DNA of 47,366 nucleotides from Bacillus haikouensis (GTDB lineage: Bacteria; Bacillota; Bacilli; Bacillales; Bacillaceae_B), in assembly GCF_013179555.1 (NCBI RefSeq), contig NZ_JABMCR010000003.1:1-47366 (forward strand), in the 5' to 3' direction. Both the position numbers and the translations under genes were made by a program. Below are positions 16,747 to 24,804 of the stretch, one piece after another. Below the pieces are notes generated by a model. It saw only the letters and a list, made by a program, of their open reading frames with translations. It was not told the DNA's origin and made no database searches. Numbering within the stretch: position 1 is the stretch's first letter; each line of letters opens with the position of its first letter.

Positions 16747-17319
16747 ATGGTAATTCCAGAACACTTACTTTCAACAGAGCGGTTGAGATTACGAGAAATG
16801 GCGGGAAGCGACTGGAAAGAAGTTCATGCCTATGCATCACAGGATATTGTCTGTCAGTATCAGCCTTGGGGACCGAACACAGTGGAAGATACGAAGATGT
16901 TCGTAAGAGATGTTATAGCTGATACGATGAAGGAACCCAGAACCCGTTTCATGTTTGCAATCTTAATGATAGGAGATAACCGATTGATCGGGGCAATTGA
17001 ATTGAATATACATGATGTTCACCATAAAAATGGGGAACTTGGATATATCGTGCATCCGGAATATTGGGGAAAGGGTGTGGCCTCAGAAGCTGCTCAGAAA
17101 GTGATTGAATTAGGATTCAAACACTTTCAGCTGCACCGTATTCAAGCTACTTGTGATCCAAATAATATCGCTTCTTCAAGGGTATTGGAAAAAATCGGCA
17201 TGACCAAAGAAGGAGTCATGCGAGAAAACCTATTGTTAAAAAGCGGCTGGCGGGATTCAGCCATATATAGTGTACTGGAGAATGAGTTTAAAGGACTATA
17301 TTCAATGTATAAGAGTTAG
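16747..17319 (+). CDS. GNAT acetyltransferase, RimJ/RimL type, 190 aa
   Basis: The acetyl-CoA binding segment GYIVHPEYWGKGVASEAAQKVI (about residues 99-120) and HRIQATCDPNNIASSRVLEKIGMTKEG are the classic RimJ/RimL-type GNAT motifs A and B. Start ATG 16747 follows GGGGGG. It lies directly after the serine hydrolase and probably shares its transcript. Substrates of this group include ribosomal protein N-termini and antibiotics; none can be assigned. Confidence 0.88.
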   Translation: MVIPEHLLSTERLRLREMAGSDWKEVHAYASQDIVCQYQPWGPNTVEDTKMFVRDVIADTMKEPRTRFMFAILMIGDNRLIGAIELNIHDVHHKNGELGYIVHPEYWGKGVASEAAQKVIELGFKHFQLHRIQATCDPNNIASSRVLEKIGMTKEGVMRENLLLKSGWRDSAIYSVLENEFKGLYSMYKS

Positions 17320-18066
17320 ACAGCTGCTCACACACCTTTAATGAACCACATAAGAATACATATATTATGTTTCCAAAAAGGGGACCAGCGATAGCGATAT
17401 CCAAAAGGATTAAGAAAATCATTAATATCCCTTACATCACTTTCCCCACTCAGCTGTTACACCATCCAGTAGAGTACGATTTTCATCTGATATGTCTCCT
17501 TGCTAATAGGTGCCAGCATTTTTTCCGCATTCCATCCATTCTAAAGTCGAATGAATGGTTTGTGGGATTTTTTGTTAATTAGCAGGAATAATGGTGATGT
17601 TGGCAGGATTCATCCAATTTTCGGCAACTCACAATTCGGCAGTAATAATGTGATTTTGGCAGGATTATTGTCCGTCTTTACAGGATTAATTCACCAAGGG
17701 AGGTCTAATCGGTTCTTGGCGGCCGCTTTCTCATGAATAAAAGGCTGTTATCGCTGATCTTGTCGATTTAAGCGATAATTTTGCGGGTTTGACGACTATT
17801 CTTGCCGTAATGAAGATTAATCTTAATCTTGCCTGTCTGGCCAATAATCTAGCCGAAATGCCGAATAATTCAGCTTTATCATTCGGCATAATTACAGTCA
17901 GAAACTAGGAAAAAAGAGAAGAAACAAGTCGTCCTTGGTTGGATATCCTCATTATGTTGATTATCTAATTTGAGTTTTTTTACCTTGCCAATTGGATGTT
18001 TTCATTAGCCATAATCAGTTCAACTACGGAAACCCAGGTTGGACTTTTTTACAAAATAACCTATAA
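17320..18066. repeat. 747-bp gap with degenerate ~22-bp repeats
   Basis: No gene is credible here; the ORFs that can be opened run through repeats. TTGGCAGGATT occurs at 17600-17610 and 17656-17669 (TTGGCAGGATTATT), a related TTTACAGGATTAAT at 17677-17690, and TTCGGCA units near 17620 and 17634. After about 17760 the complement-like unit GCCGAATAAT recurs (17835-17870), and ATGCCGAAT (17858) pairs with ATTCGGCAT (17881-17889) in a 9-bp-stem hairpin. The units recur at about 21-24 bp. Function unknown. Confidence 0.6.
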
Positions 18067-18132
18067 ATGAAACTTTATGGAAATCATTTCGTAAGTAATG
18101 GTGTAATAGAATTTAGAAAGGGGATGTGCACC

Positions 18133-19113
18133 ATTAAGAAATTATGTCTCATACATCTGATCCTGCCTTTATTCTTATTGATCAGTTGTTCAGAAACCAC
18201 TATTAAGGAACAAATTAAAGAGGGGAAAATTCCTTCACAGATTTCCTCGGAATTTACCCACAAAGGACAAACCTTTCATATAATTCCTCTATATGAAGAA
18301 GTTCTTGCATACACTGCCAAGGCAATAGATAACCCTCCTGTGAACACAAAAAACCTTTACTTTGAAGAGGTACTTGAACCTTTTCAAAATAAATTAGATG
18401 AAAATAATGCAGATGCAGGCTCCTATTACTTTGATTATTTTTTCCCAACGAAAGATGTGAAGAAACTTGAAGAAAATACTGCAAACCTTTTGAGAAAGCA
18501 GCAAAAGATCAATGAAACGGTCAAAGCTTCATTGATTAAATCCTCTGACCAAATTGCAGGTGGTGATACGATTATCTTTTTGCTTCCCGGCAACCCTGAG
18601 ATGACCGTTATACCAGATGATATGGAAGGTGTCTCAGGGGTCACATTTAGTGATGAAGTCATTCTGCTTCAGATTGATCCCTCCTTTACTGAAAAAGCCC
18701 TTAAGTATACAACAGCTCATGAATATCATCACACAATAAACATGGGACTTAATGGGATGAAGACGGAGCCATTAGCAGGATTGTCCCTCAATGAAGGAAA
18801 GGCGGATTCATTCGCAAAGATTGTCTATCCGGACTATAAGGCAGAATGGACTGAGCCGTTACTTGAGGATTCAGAGAAAGCTGTATTGGCAGAGTTTAAG
18901 AAGAATCTGGACTCATATGATTTATCGGTTTATTATGAGTTTTTTGGAGGCAATCCGTCAAAAGGGCTGCCACATTGGTCGAATTACAAGATTGGATTCA
19001 GTATATTGCAAGATTACCTGGGGTCACATCCGGAAGATTCGATCGAAGTATGGACTAAGCTTGGATGGAAAGACATTCTCCAAGGAAGTGAGTTTAAACA
19101 CTTATTGAACTGA
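18133..19113 (+). CDS. DUF2268-type lipoprotein with zinc-protease motif, 326 aa
   Basis: Residues following the start give a lipoprotein signal, KKLCLIHLILPLFLLISC, ending in a LISC lipobox, so the protein should be tethered outside the membrane. HEYHHTINMG (HExxH) and a downstream LNEGKADSFA glutamate form a gluzincin-like metal site, matching the DUF2268 family (predicted Zn-dependent protease). The start is ambiguous. AGAAAGGGG ends at 18123, immediately before ATG 18124, which is too close. An ATT at 18133, nine nt further on, gives ideal spacing and the usual M-K-K start of a signal peptide. A far upstream ATG at 18067 has no ribosome site. Confidence 0.8.
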   Translation: MKKLCLIHLILPLFLLISCSETTIKEQIKEGKIPSQISSEFTHKGQTFHIIPLYEEVLAYTAKAIDNPPVNTKNLYFEEVLEPFQNKLDENNADAGSYYFDYFFPTKDVKKLEENTANLLRKQQKINETVKASLIKSSDQIAGGDTIIFLLPGNPEMTVIPDDMEGVSGVTFSDEVILLQIDPSFTEKALKYTTAHEYHHTINMGLNGMKTEPLAGLSLNEGKADSFAKIVYPDYKAEWTEPLLEDSEKAVLAEFKKNLDSYDLSVYYEFFGGNPSKGLPHWSNYKIGFSILQDYLGSHPEDSIEVWTKLGWKDILQGSEFKHLLN

Positions 19114-19125
19114 ATAAATAAACCT

Positions 19126-19163
19126 AAGAGCATTGGATGCACCAGTCATCCATGCTCTTTTAT
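19126..19163. terminator. Bidirectional terminator
   Basis: Stem AAGAGCAT-GGATG/CATCC-ATGCTCTT with one bulged T and a 7-nt loop lies between converging genes. Confidence 0.8.
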
Positions 19164-19166
19164 CAT

Positions 19167-19637
19167 CTACTGCCAATCCCGGAAGATCAAATCGGATGGA
19201 ACCGGCTTCTTGTCTATCTCCCTGGACCATACGGATAGTTGTCCCAAGTGATGTACTTCATGTGTGATGATATGAAAGAGGACCTTTTGAAAGGGGAGGC
19301 TGTAGGTGGTGCCATTCCTCGAAGTAATTGATAATCGTTCATCCTCCAGTTCAGACTCAACTCCCATAAAGAAGTGCTGAGTCATTTCTTTTGTTTCGTT
19401 TGAAAAAAAAATGACCTCATCAAGGCTAGTAGAATGATTAAATTCCATTTTAGAAGCAGGTTTCCCTGCCATCCGACTGATCCAGATACGTTCACAATTA
19501 ATGACATGGAGCAAGTTGTGCAAAATACTATTCATGCCTCCCTTACGTTCTTTTGTTAATTCTTCATTCGGAACGGTCCTGCACCATTCGAACCATTCCT
19601 CCCTCACTTGCCAATTGTATGAAAATAGTTTGATCAT
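19167..19637 (-). CDS. DinB family protein, 156 aa
   Basis: The length and the three metal-binding histidine positions of the DinB four-helix bundle are present: one in LHNLLHVINCE (about residue 44) and two in ITHEVHHLGQL (about 127-131). DinB-like proteins include thiol-dependent S-transferases (BST enzymes) acting with bacillithiol, but many have no known function. Start ATG 19637 follows GGAGA by 9 nt. It is a single gene, converging on the metalloprotease. Confidence 0.88.
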   Translation of the reverse strand: MIKLFSYNWQVREEWFEWCRTVPNEELTKERKGGMNSILHNLLHVINCERIWISRMAGKPASKMEFNHSTSLDEVIFFSNETKEMTQHFFMGVESELEDERLSITSRNGTTYSLPFQKVLFHIITHEVHHLGQLSVWSREIDKKPVPSDLIFRDWQ

Positions 19638-19776
19638 TGAATTGTTTCTCCATTTCTATTATTAGAATGTAAATTGCAAGATTAATCCTTTATTTTCCAT
19701 ATGATATATACTATACTAATCTTGCAATAAATCAATACCTCATTAATTTTAAATTAAATACGAGAGAGGGCCGTAT

Positions 19777-20304
19777 ATGATATACGCAGTCAGGCATGGA
19801 CAAACGGATTTCAACAAAGAAGGCAGAATGCAGGGGAGAAACGGGCTGCCTTTAAATAAAGAAGGGCAAAGACAAGCTGTGAGGTTAAGGGAACAATTCA
19901 AAGATATAAAGTTCGACTATGTGTACTCCTCTCCTCAAGAAAGAGCCATGCAGACCGCTGAAATTTCAACAGGCATGAAGCCTATCATCGAGCCGCGGCT
20001 GGATGTATTTGATTTAGGGGAAGCCGACGGAATAAAGAAGCATGAAGTACAGCTTGATGGCATTCTTCCAAATAGAAACGTATATAGAGGAATGGAAAAT
20101 ATTCAAGATTACCTAAAGAGAGTATTCAGCTTTATGGAAGAACTGCAGCAGATGTGTGAAGGAAAAGAAGTGAACATACTTCTATCAGGGCACAGATGTA
20201 CAACAGGCGGCATTGGGTCTTATTTTGAAGGTGTACCGGAAGATCAGAATATCTTGAGGTTTTCTTCGAACAACGGAGATTACAAAAAATATGAATTTGC
20301 CTAA
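19777..20304 (+). CDS. Histidine phosphatase family protein, 175 aa
   Basis: The RHG motif (VRHGQTDFNKEGRMQG, His7) with the second histidine in LLSGHRCTTG (about residue 146) marks the phosphoglycerate mutase-like histidine phosphatases. YVYSSPQERAMQTAE is the conserved region between them. Start ATG 19777 follows GAGAGAGG. At 175 residues it is a short, core-only member, so a small-molecule phosphatase is more likely than a mutase. No partner is nearby. Confidence 0.88.
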   Translation: MIYAVRHGQTDFNKEGRMQGRNGLPLNKEGQRQAVRLREQFKDIKFDYVYSSPQERAMQTAEISTGMKPIIEPRLDVFDLGEADGIKKHEVQLDGILPNRNVYRGMENIQDYLKRVFSFMEELQQMCEGKEVNILLSGHRCTTGGIGSYFEGVPEDQNILRFSSNNGDYKKYEFA

Positions 20305-20320
20305 AATGGATTAAAGGAAG

Positions 20321-20488
20321 ATGAATGTTCAATCATCAATGTCATTCATTTCATATATACTTGCGATCATCAGTTTTACGAAAGGAAACCTGATTGCCAG
20401 TATAGGGGGACTGTTCTTAACGAGTCGATCGTTTTCATTGCCGCGGACGTTATTTTGGAGAAAAAGATACCGGATGAAGACAAACTAA
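20321..20488 (+). CDS. Doubtful 55-aa small ORF
   Basis: A 55-codon frame follows the histidine phosphatase. It has a hydrophobic middle (FISYILAIISF, IASIGGLFL) and a basic end (FWRKRYRMKTN). AAAGGAAG is only a few bases upstream of the ATG, so spacing is poor. It could be a small membrane protein or a decayed gene. Confidence 0.25.
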   Translation: MNVQSSMSFISYILAIISFTKGNLIASIGGLFLTSRSFSLPRTLFWRKRYRMKTN

Positions 20489-20545
20489 GAAACAACTACC
20501 TAAAGACTAATATTTTCAGTGATGACTCTAAATACCGCTAATGAT

Positions 20546-20745
20546 TTCTGTGCAAGACTTCGCTTTCCGCGGGTAGCCAGTTAGCCTCCTCGTCGCGTTC
20601 CGCTCCTGCGTGGTCTCACTTGTCTAGCTGCAGGGCTTAGAGGCACATGTCATAAGGCAAACCGACCAAGAAGGCAAAGTGCGCCTTCCAGGACGATTCG
20701 TCTTATGCCACCCGCCTTTTAGCAAAGCCCTTCCGCTTTTCTAAT
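20546..20745. repeat. Hairpin-forming intergenic repeat element
   Basis: This GC-rich block contrasts with its AT-rich flanks. It contains GCTTTCCGCGGG, GCCTCCTCGTCGCGTTCCGC, TGTCTAGCTGCAG and a long imperfect hairpin: 20651-20676 (CATAAG...AAGAAGGC) pairs with 20682-20707 (GCCTTCC...CTTATG). It lacks an ORF and lies between converging genes. From memory it resembles a dispersed repeat often seen between Bacillaceae genes, but I cannot search for other copies. Confidence 0.5.
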
Positions 20746-20845
20746 AAACTACTTTTCCCGAGTAGTCTTCGTTCGTCCTGCACTCCAATCAACCGCTGGA
20801 ATAAGCTGAAAACAAAATGGAGATTTGAACAAAGCTAATGAAAAT

Positions 20846-20891
20846 CCGAACTAATTGAATCATTTAATTCAAATTAGTTCAGGTTTTTTTT
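20846..20891 (+). terminator. Terminator-like hairpin
   Basis: GAACTAATT/AATTAGTTC plus an inner GAAT/ATTC helix, followed by eight T on the plus strand. It lies 550 bp after the histidine phosphatase and just after the repeat. Confidence 0.6.
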
Positions 20892-20937
20892 AGACTTACC
20901 ACTTTTGTCCCAGCATCGTTCCTTATTCAAACATTTT

Positions 20938-22146
20938 TTATGTTTTTTCCTGCAATATGGACCGTTTTGATTGCATCATGGATTTAATCAGATAATATGT
21001 TCCCGGTATGAGGATGCAGCTGCCGATGATTAAATAAATGTATCTCATCTCCATCATGCTGACGGAAGAGAACAGGATTCCAAGAGGCATGGTGATCCGG
21101 AGGAACAACAAACGAACTGAACTTAATTGCGATAGTCGATCACGAGGTGTGGACTGTTGGAAAATAGATGCACTTTGAGCGTTGAAGAGTGGAAACATGA
21201 TACCGCCGAACAGCTCACACAGCCAAGCAAGGTAAATGGAATCTACTAAAAATAGAAGCGAAAATGACAGACCGCCCCCGATTAAGCCTGCATACATAAA
21301 AACGGAGGTACGGGGTATTTTTCTGAGTAGAATAGTACCGATGGCATACCCTGCCGGGAAGGATCCCGCAAAGATGGCATACTCCCATTGTTCTCCGTTC
21401 AATTCGCTTCTAATGAACGGCACGCTTAAGACCATCGCAGCACCAACGGCGAATTGAACGAGTGAAGAAAGAAAAGTCAATCGTACAAGAACCGGTATGC
21501 TGAAAAAACTTTTATATCCTTCTTTCATTTCCGACCACCAAAATTTCCTTGTCCACACTGCCCCCTTTAGTTGATGCGGTAACTCGATTCGTGCAAGTGA
21601 AGCATAACTCAATAAAAATAAAAAGGCAGAAAGGACATAAACATAATGCATCGGAATCAGGAACAGAAATAATGAAGTCATTCCGGGTGCAAGAAAGCTC
21701 ATTAACCGCATTGTCCCATCCAATAAACCGTTGGCGTTTACCAGATCTTCTTCTTTGCAAAGGTCAGGCACCAATGAAAATGAAAGACTTGCATAAATCG
21801 GCTGCACTAAACCGAGGGTGCATTGAAGGATAATCAAGCCAATGATTGCCGATGTATCATTCCCCATAGCATAACCCAATAAAGGAAACAAATAGACGAC
21901 TGCCCTGATCAACTGCATATTCTTTAACAGTTTCTCCTTTACCACATGATTCAGGAATGGAGCACTTACACTTTGCAGAATCAATGAAGGCATGAAATAA
22001 ATAAGCCACAGGGCACCCATCCATTCCTTGGAGCCGGTAATTTCATATAATAATAGACCATTAATGATCCCTCCCGCTGTCCCCGCGAACTCTGATACGA
22101 TTTCTCCGGTCCATAATGCTTTGAAGCCAGTAGAATATCTTTTCAT
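20938..22146 (-). CDS. MFS transporter, macrolide-efflux (MefA/NepI-like) type, 402 aa
   Basis: About twelve hydrophobic segments with a short N-terminus (FKALWTGEIVSEFAGTAGGI) typical of the MFS_3 / macrolide efflux subfamily. Its ATG overlaps the TGA of the upstream ArsR-type gene (ATGA), so translation is probably coupled, and the regulator is expected to control the exporter. The ligand and substrate are unknown. Length is normal. Confidence 0.85.
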   Translation of the reverse strand: MKRYSTGFKALWTGEIVSEFAGTAGGIINGLLLYEITGSKEWMGALWLIYFMPSLILQSVSAPFLNHVVKEKLLKNMQLIRAVVYLFPLLGYAMGNDTSAIIGLIILQCTLGLVQPIYASLSFSLVPDLCKEEDLVNANGLLDGTMRLMSFLAPGMTSLFLFLIPMHYVYVLSAFLFLLSYASLARIELPHQLKGAVWTRKFWWSEMKEGYKSFFSIPVLVRLTFLSSLVQFAVGAAMVLSVPFIRSELNGEQWEYAIFAGSFPAGYAIGTILLRKIPRTSVFMYAGLIGGGLSFSLLFLVDSIYLAWLCELFGGIMFPLFNAQSASIFQQSTPRDRLSQLSSVRLLFLRITMPLGILFSSVSMMEMRYIYLIIGSCILIPGTYYLIKSMMQSKRSILQEKT

Positions 22147-23183
22147 TGTCTTGTTCCCAGAAATTGATGAAGTTTATGCGATAAAGAATGAATTTGTGGT
22201 TCATTTGCCGAGTAAATACCTTTATCTGCCCTGATGAATTTTGCAGCTTTTAATATGGAAAGCTGGTGGTGGACCGTCGTTTTGGAAATATTGAACCGGC
22301 CGCTGATATCCTGGAGGGAGAGGGGACCTTTCACAAGTTCGTAAAGTAATTTTAAACGGGTCTCGTCTCCCAACGCTTTATGCCCATTAATCAGTTCCTT
22401 TCCAGGGATTCCGGGTTCTAATAAGTACTCTTCTTTGATCGGATAGAAGAAGAGTTTTGTATCTGAAGTTCGTTGTTCCATTACCCACGGCCGGTAGGAA
22501 ACATGGGGAATCAATTTGATTGTCCAAATCGACGGCTCAGGTATGTAGTGTACCCCTCCGGTTATTCGTATTATTTCCTCAATTGGATTGGATTCATCCA
22601 ACGAACCACCCAGGCTGCTTTCATATTGTAAAGCCTTTCCCCATTTGGACCATTCTTCTTTTTTGCTTATCCAGGCAAACCATTCCTGTACAGAACTCAG
22701 CAATAAATCCCTTAACTCATCAAAATGGATGGCGGACAGATTAAGAATATATGCTTTGAGAAATTCGTGGCCGTCAAATTTTTCTGCATACTCATGTAAA
22801 AGTTTGTTATCTAACATGCTGACGGCAAGGGATGTTCTTGTGTTTTCACTATGTCTATCTTTATAAGGGAGCACTGTTTCATAAAATTCGTCGGGTGTAA
22901 GTTGGTTAAGTGAATTCGAAAAATCCTGAATGGTTTCTGCAGACAATTTATTTTGAATCATAATTAAGGTGTACCAGAAGTTTGTGTCTTCGATCCAGTT
23001 CATGGCATTAGTTAACGCATGCGGCATTGACTGACTGTCTTTTTTCCACTTACCATCAAAATCAAAGGTATGTCGGAGTTTAGAATGCGTGTAACCTGCC
23101 ATTCCTAAAATGACTTCCCAAACAGGTGATGATTCAACTTTTATGGTTGGAGTTTCTTTGGATTGGGGTAAATAGTATTTCAT
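22143..23183 (-). CDS. ArsR-family regulator with large N-terminal domain, 346 aa
   Basis: The helix-turn-helix is at the C-terminus: GDETRLKLLYELVKGPLSLQDISGRFNISKTTVHHQLSILKAAKFI, about residues 270-315. The N-terminal 250 residues look like the larger ligand-sensing region found in ArsR proteins that control MFS exporters (DUF5937-like). Start ATG 23183 follows AAGGAGG. Because it shares an ATGA overlap with the exporter, the pair is one operon, probably repressing itself. A TATAAT box lies about 40 bp upstream on the minus strand. Confidence 0.8.
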   Translation of the reverse strand: MKYYLPQSKETPTIKVESSPVWEVILGMAGYTHSKLRHTFDFDGKWKKDSQSMPHALTNAMNWIEDTNFWYTLIMIQNKLSAETIQDFSNSLNQLTPDEFYETVLPYKDRHSENTRTSLAVSMLDNKLLHEYAEKFDGHEFLKAYILNLSAIHFDELRDLLLSSVQEWFAWISKKEEWSKWGKALQYESSLGGSLDESNPIEEIIRITGGVHYIPEPSIWTIKLIPHVSYRPWVMEQRTSDTKLFFYPIKEEYLLEPGIPGKELINGHKALGDETRLKLLYELVKGPLSLQDISGRFNISKTTVHHQLSILKAAKFIRADKGIYSANEPQIHSLSHKLHQFLGTRQ

Positions 23184-23265
23184 TACTTTCCTCCTTTTGG
23201 TAAAGCGGGTTGATTATAGAATATACTCAGACGAAAAAATATTCAATATATTTCGAATTAATAAT

Positions 23266-23294
23266 TTGATAAAAATTAAATATGGGAATATATC
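23266..23294 (+). promoter_or_regulatory. Possible sigma-A promoter for the VOC gene
   Basis: TTGATA (23266) and TATATC (23289) are separated by 17 bp, in the divergent gap between the ArsR gene and the VOC gene. Confidence 0.35.
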
Positions 23295-23357
23295 CAAATT
23301 TAAAGGTTTTCACTTATTGAATGAAGAAATAGTAACTCAGATAAGGGAGGAATTTAA

Positions 23358-23780
23358 ATGAATGAAAAGCTTATTCGAGTGGGTACAACCTATATCCCAG
23401 TAAGTAATGTGGAGCATGCTGCAGTATGGTACGAAGTAAAACTGGGTGCAGTGGTGAATTATAAAGATGATGGGAAAGCCATACTGGATCTTGCAAATCA
23501 GAGCCTATTTCTTGTAAAAGCAGAAAAGGGGCAGTCAGCAAACTTTCGAGACCATAAAGGGGAAGTGAGATTTTCGATGACATTCGAGGTGGATGGTCTG
23601 GATGCATTGCATTCCCTCCGCACAGATTTAATTGAAAAAGGAGTGGCTGCCGGTGAAATCGAGAACAGAGGTCATAGTGGCAGAAACTTTGTTTTCACCG
23701 ATCCCGATGGTAATAAGTTTGATGTCTGGAGTGAGTTGAGCCCTATCTTTAAAGAAAGGTTTCTACAACGAGGGCGGTAG
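23358..23780 (+). CDS. VOC-family (glyoxalase-like) protein, 140 aa
   Basis: One VOC domain in two beta-alpha-beta halves: TTYIPVSNVEHAAVWYEVKLGA at the N-terminus and GRNFVFTDPDGNKFDVWSEL at the C-terminus. The last contains the usual acidic metal ligand. Start ATG 23358 follows GGGAGGAA. It is transcribed away from the ArsR-MFS unit. Possible roles include lyase, dioxygenase or antibiotic-binding protein; none can be chosen. Confidence 0.8.
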   Translation: MNEKLIRVGTTYIPVSNVEHAAVWYEVKLGAVVNYKDDGKAILDLANQSLFLVKAEKGQSANFRDHKGEVRFSMTFEVDGLDALHSLRTDLIEKGVAAGEIENRGHSGRNFVFTDPDGNKFDVWSELSPIFKERFLQRGR

Positions 23781-23880
23781 TTGAGGGTTATTTAGGGTGT
23801 GGGAGATTCATCTTCCTTTAGTTAACTGAAATTCGTTCGATAGGTTTGTTACATATTATCAGATAGAAAGAGTTGGAATT

Positions 23881-24804
23881 ATGCTGCAAAAAATTAAAGA
23901 AAATGTATCAAAAGTTATGATAGACAAAGAGAAAGAAATAGAATTGATGATCATCGCTTTATTGAGCGAGGGCCATGTCTTACTGGAAGACGTACCCGGA
24001 ACCGGAAAGACGACCATGGCAAAGTGCTTTTCAAAAAGCATCGATGGTACATTCAATCGGCTGCAATTCACTCCGGATACACTTCCTTCCGACATTGTAG
24101 GGCAGGAGTATTTTGATATGAAGACGAGTGATTTCAAAGTGAGGAAGGGACCGGTATTCAATAACATTCTTCTAATAGATGAAATCAACCGAGCGGTCCC
24201 GCGTACACAATCTGCCCTGCTGGAATTGATGGAAGAAAAGCATGTCACTTTGGGTGGCGTGACATATCATCTCCCAAATCCATTCTGTGTCATTGCCACT
24301 CAAAATCCATTTGATTCAATCGGGACCTTCCCGTTGCCGGATGCACAACTCGACCGCTTTCTTCTGACAATTAAACAGGGCTACCCGTCACCTGAAAAGG
24401 AAAAAGCGATGTTGAGAAGATTCCGTTCCTCCAACCCGATGGAATTCATTGAGAGCGTTATTTCAACTGAAAGTATTCTCATGTTAAAAAAACAAGTAAA
24501 AAAAGTCATCGTCTCAGAAGTAATTGAAGACTATCTAATGGACATCGTGCAAAAGACACGACAGCATGATTATGTGGAAACAGGAGTAAGTCCGAGGGGG
24601 TCACTTGCTTATATAAGAGCCATTCAATCAAGAGCATTCTTGTACGAACGGGATTATTGTACACCTGATGATGTAAAAACACTTGCCATGCCACTCTTAG
24701 CTCACAGAATCAGATTAAATGTCGAAGGTGAAGTGAAAACATCAAAAGAAACAATCATCGAGGAGATACTTGATAATACACCAGTCCCAGTCGAATCAGT
24801 ATGA
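23881..24804 (+). CDS. MoxR-family AAA+ ATPase, 307 aa
   Basis: MoxR ATPases are chaperones that act with vWA or DUF58 partner proteins. Walker A is EDVPGTGKTTMAK (about residues 36-48), Walker B LLIDEINRA (about 98-106), and the sensor-1 segment ATQNPFDSIGTFPLPDAQLDRF is typical. The winged C-terminal lid has VSPRGSLAYIRAIQSRAF. The stop overlaps the start of the DUF58 gene by four bases (ATGA). The upstream ribosome site is weak (AGAAAGAG). Confidence 0.92.
   Translation: MLQKIKENVSKVMIDKEKEIELMIIALLSEGHVLLEDVPGTGKTTMAKCFSKSIDGTFNRLQFTPDTLPSDIVGQEYFDMKTSDFKVRKGPVFNNILLIDEINRAVPRTQSALLELMEEKHVTLGGVTYHLPNPFCVIATQNPFDSIGTFPLPDAQLDRFLLTIKQGYPSPEKEKAMLRRFRSSNPMEFIESVISTESILMLKKQVKKVIVSEVIEDYLMDIVQKTRQHDYVETGVSPRGSLAYIRAIQSRAFLYERDYCTPDDVKTLAMPLLAHRIRLNVEGEVKTSKETIIEEILDNTPVPVESV

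Noticed and set aside
17367-17736. Two overlapping ORFs in the repeat gap
   Set aside because: They have no ribosome sites or family features and run through repeat units.
17600-17890. CRISPR-like array
   Set aside because: The repeats are short and degenerate, no constant repeat or unique spacers of fixed size can be found, and there are no cas genes.
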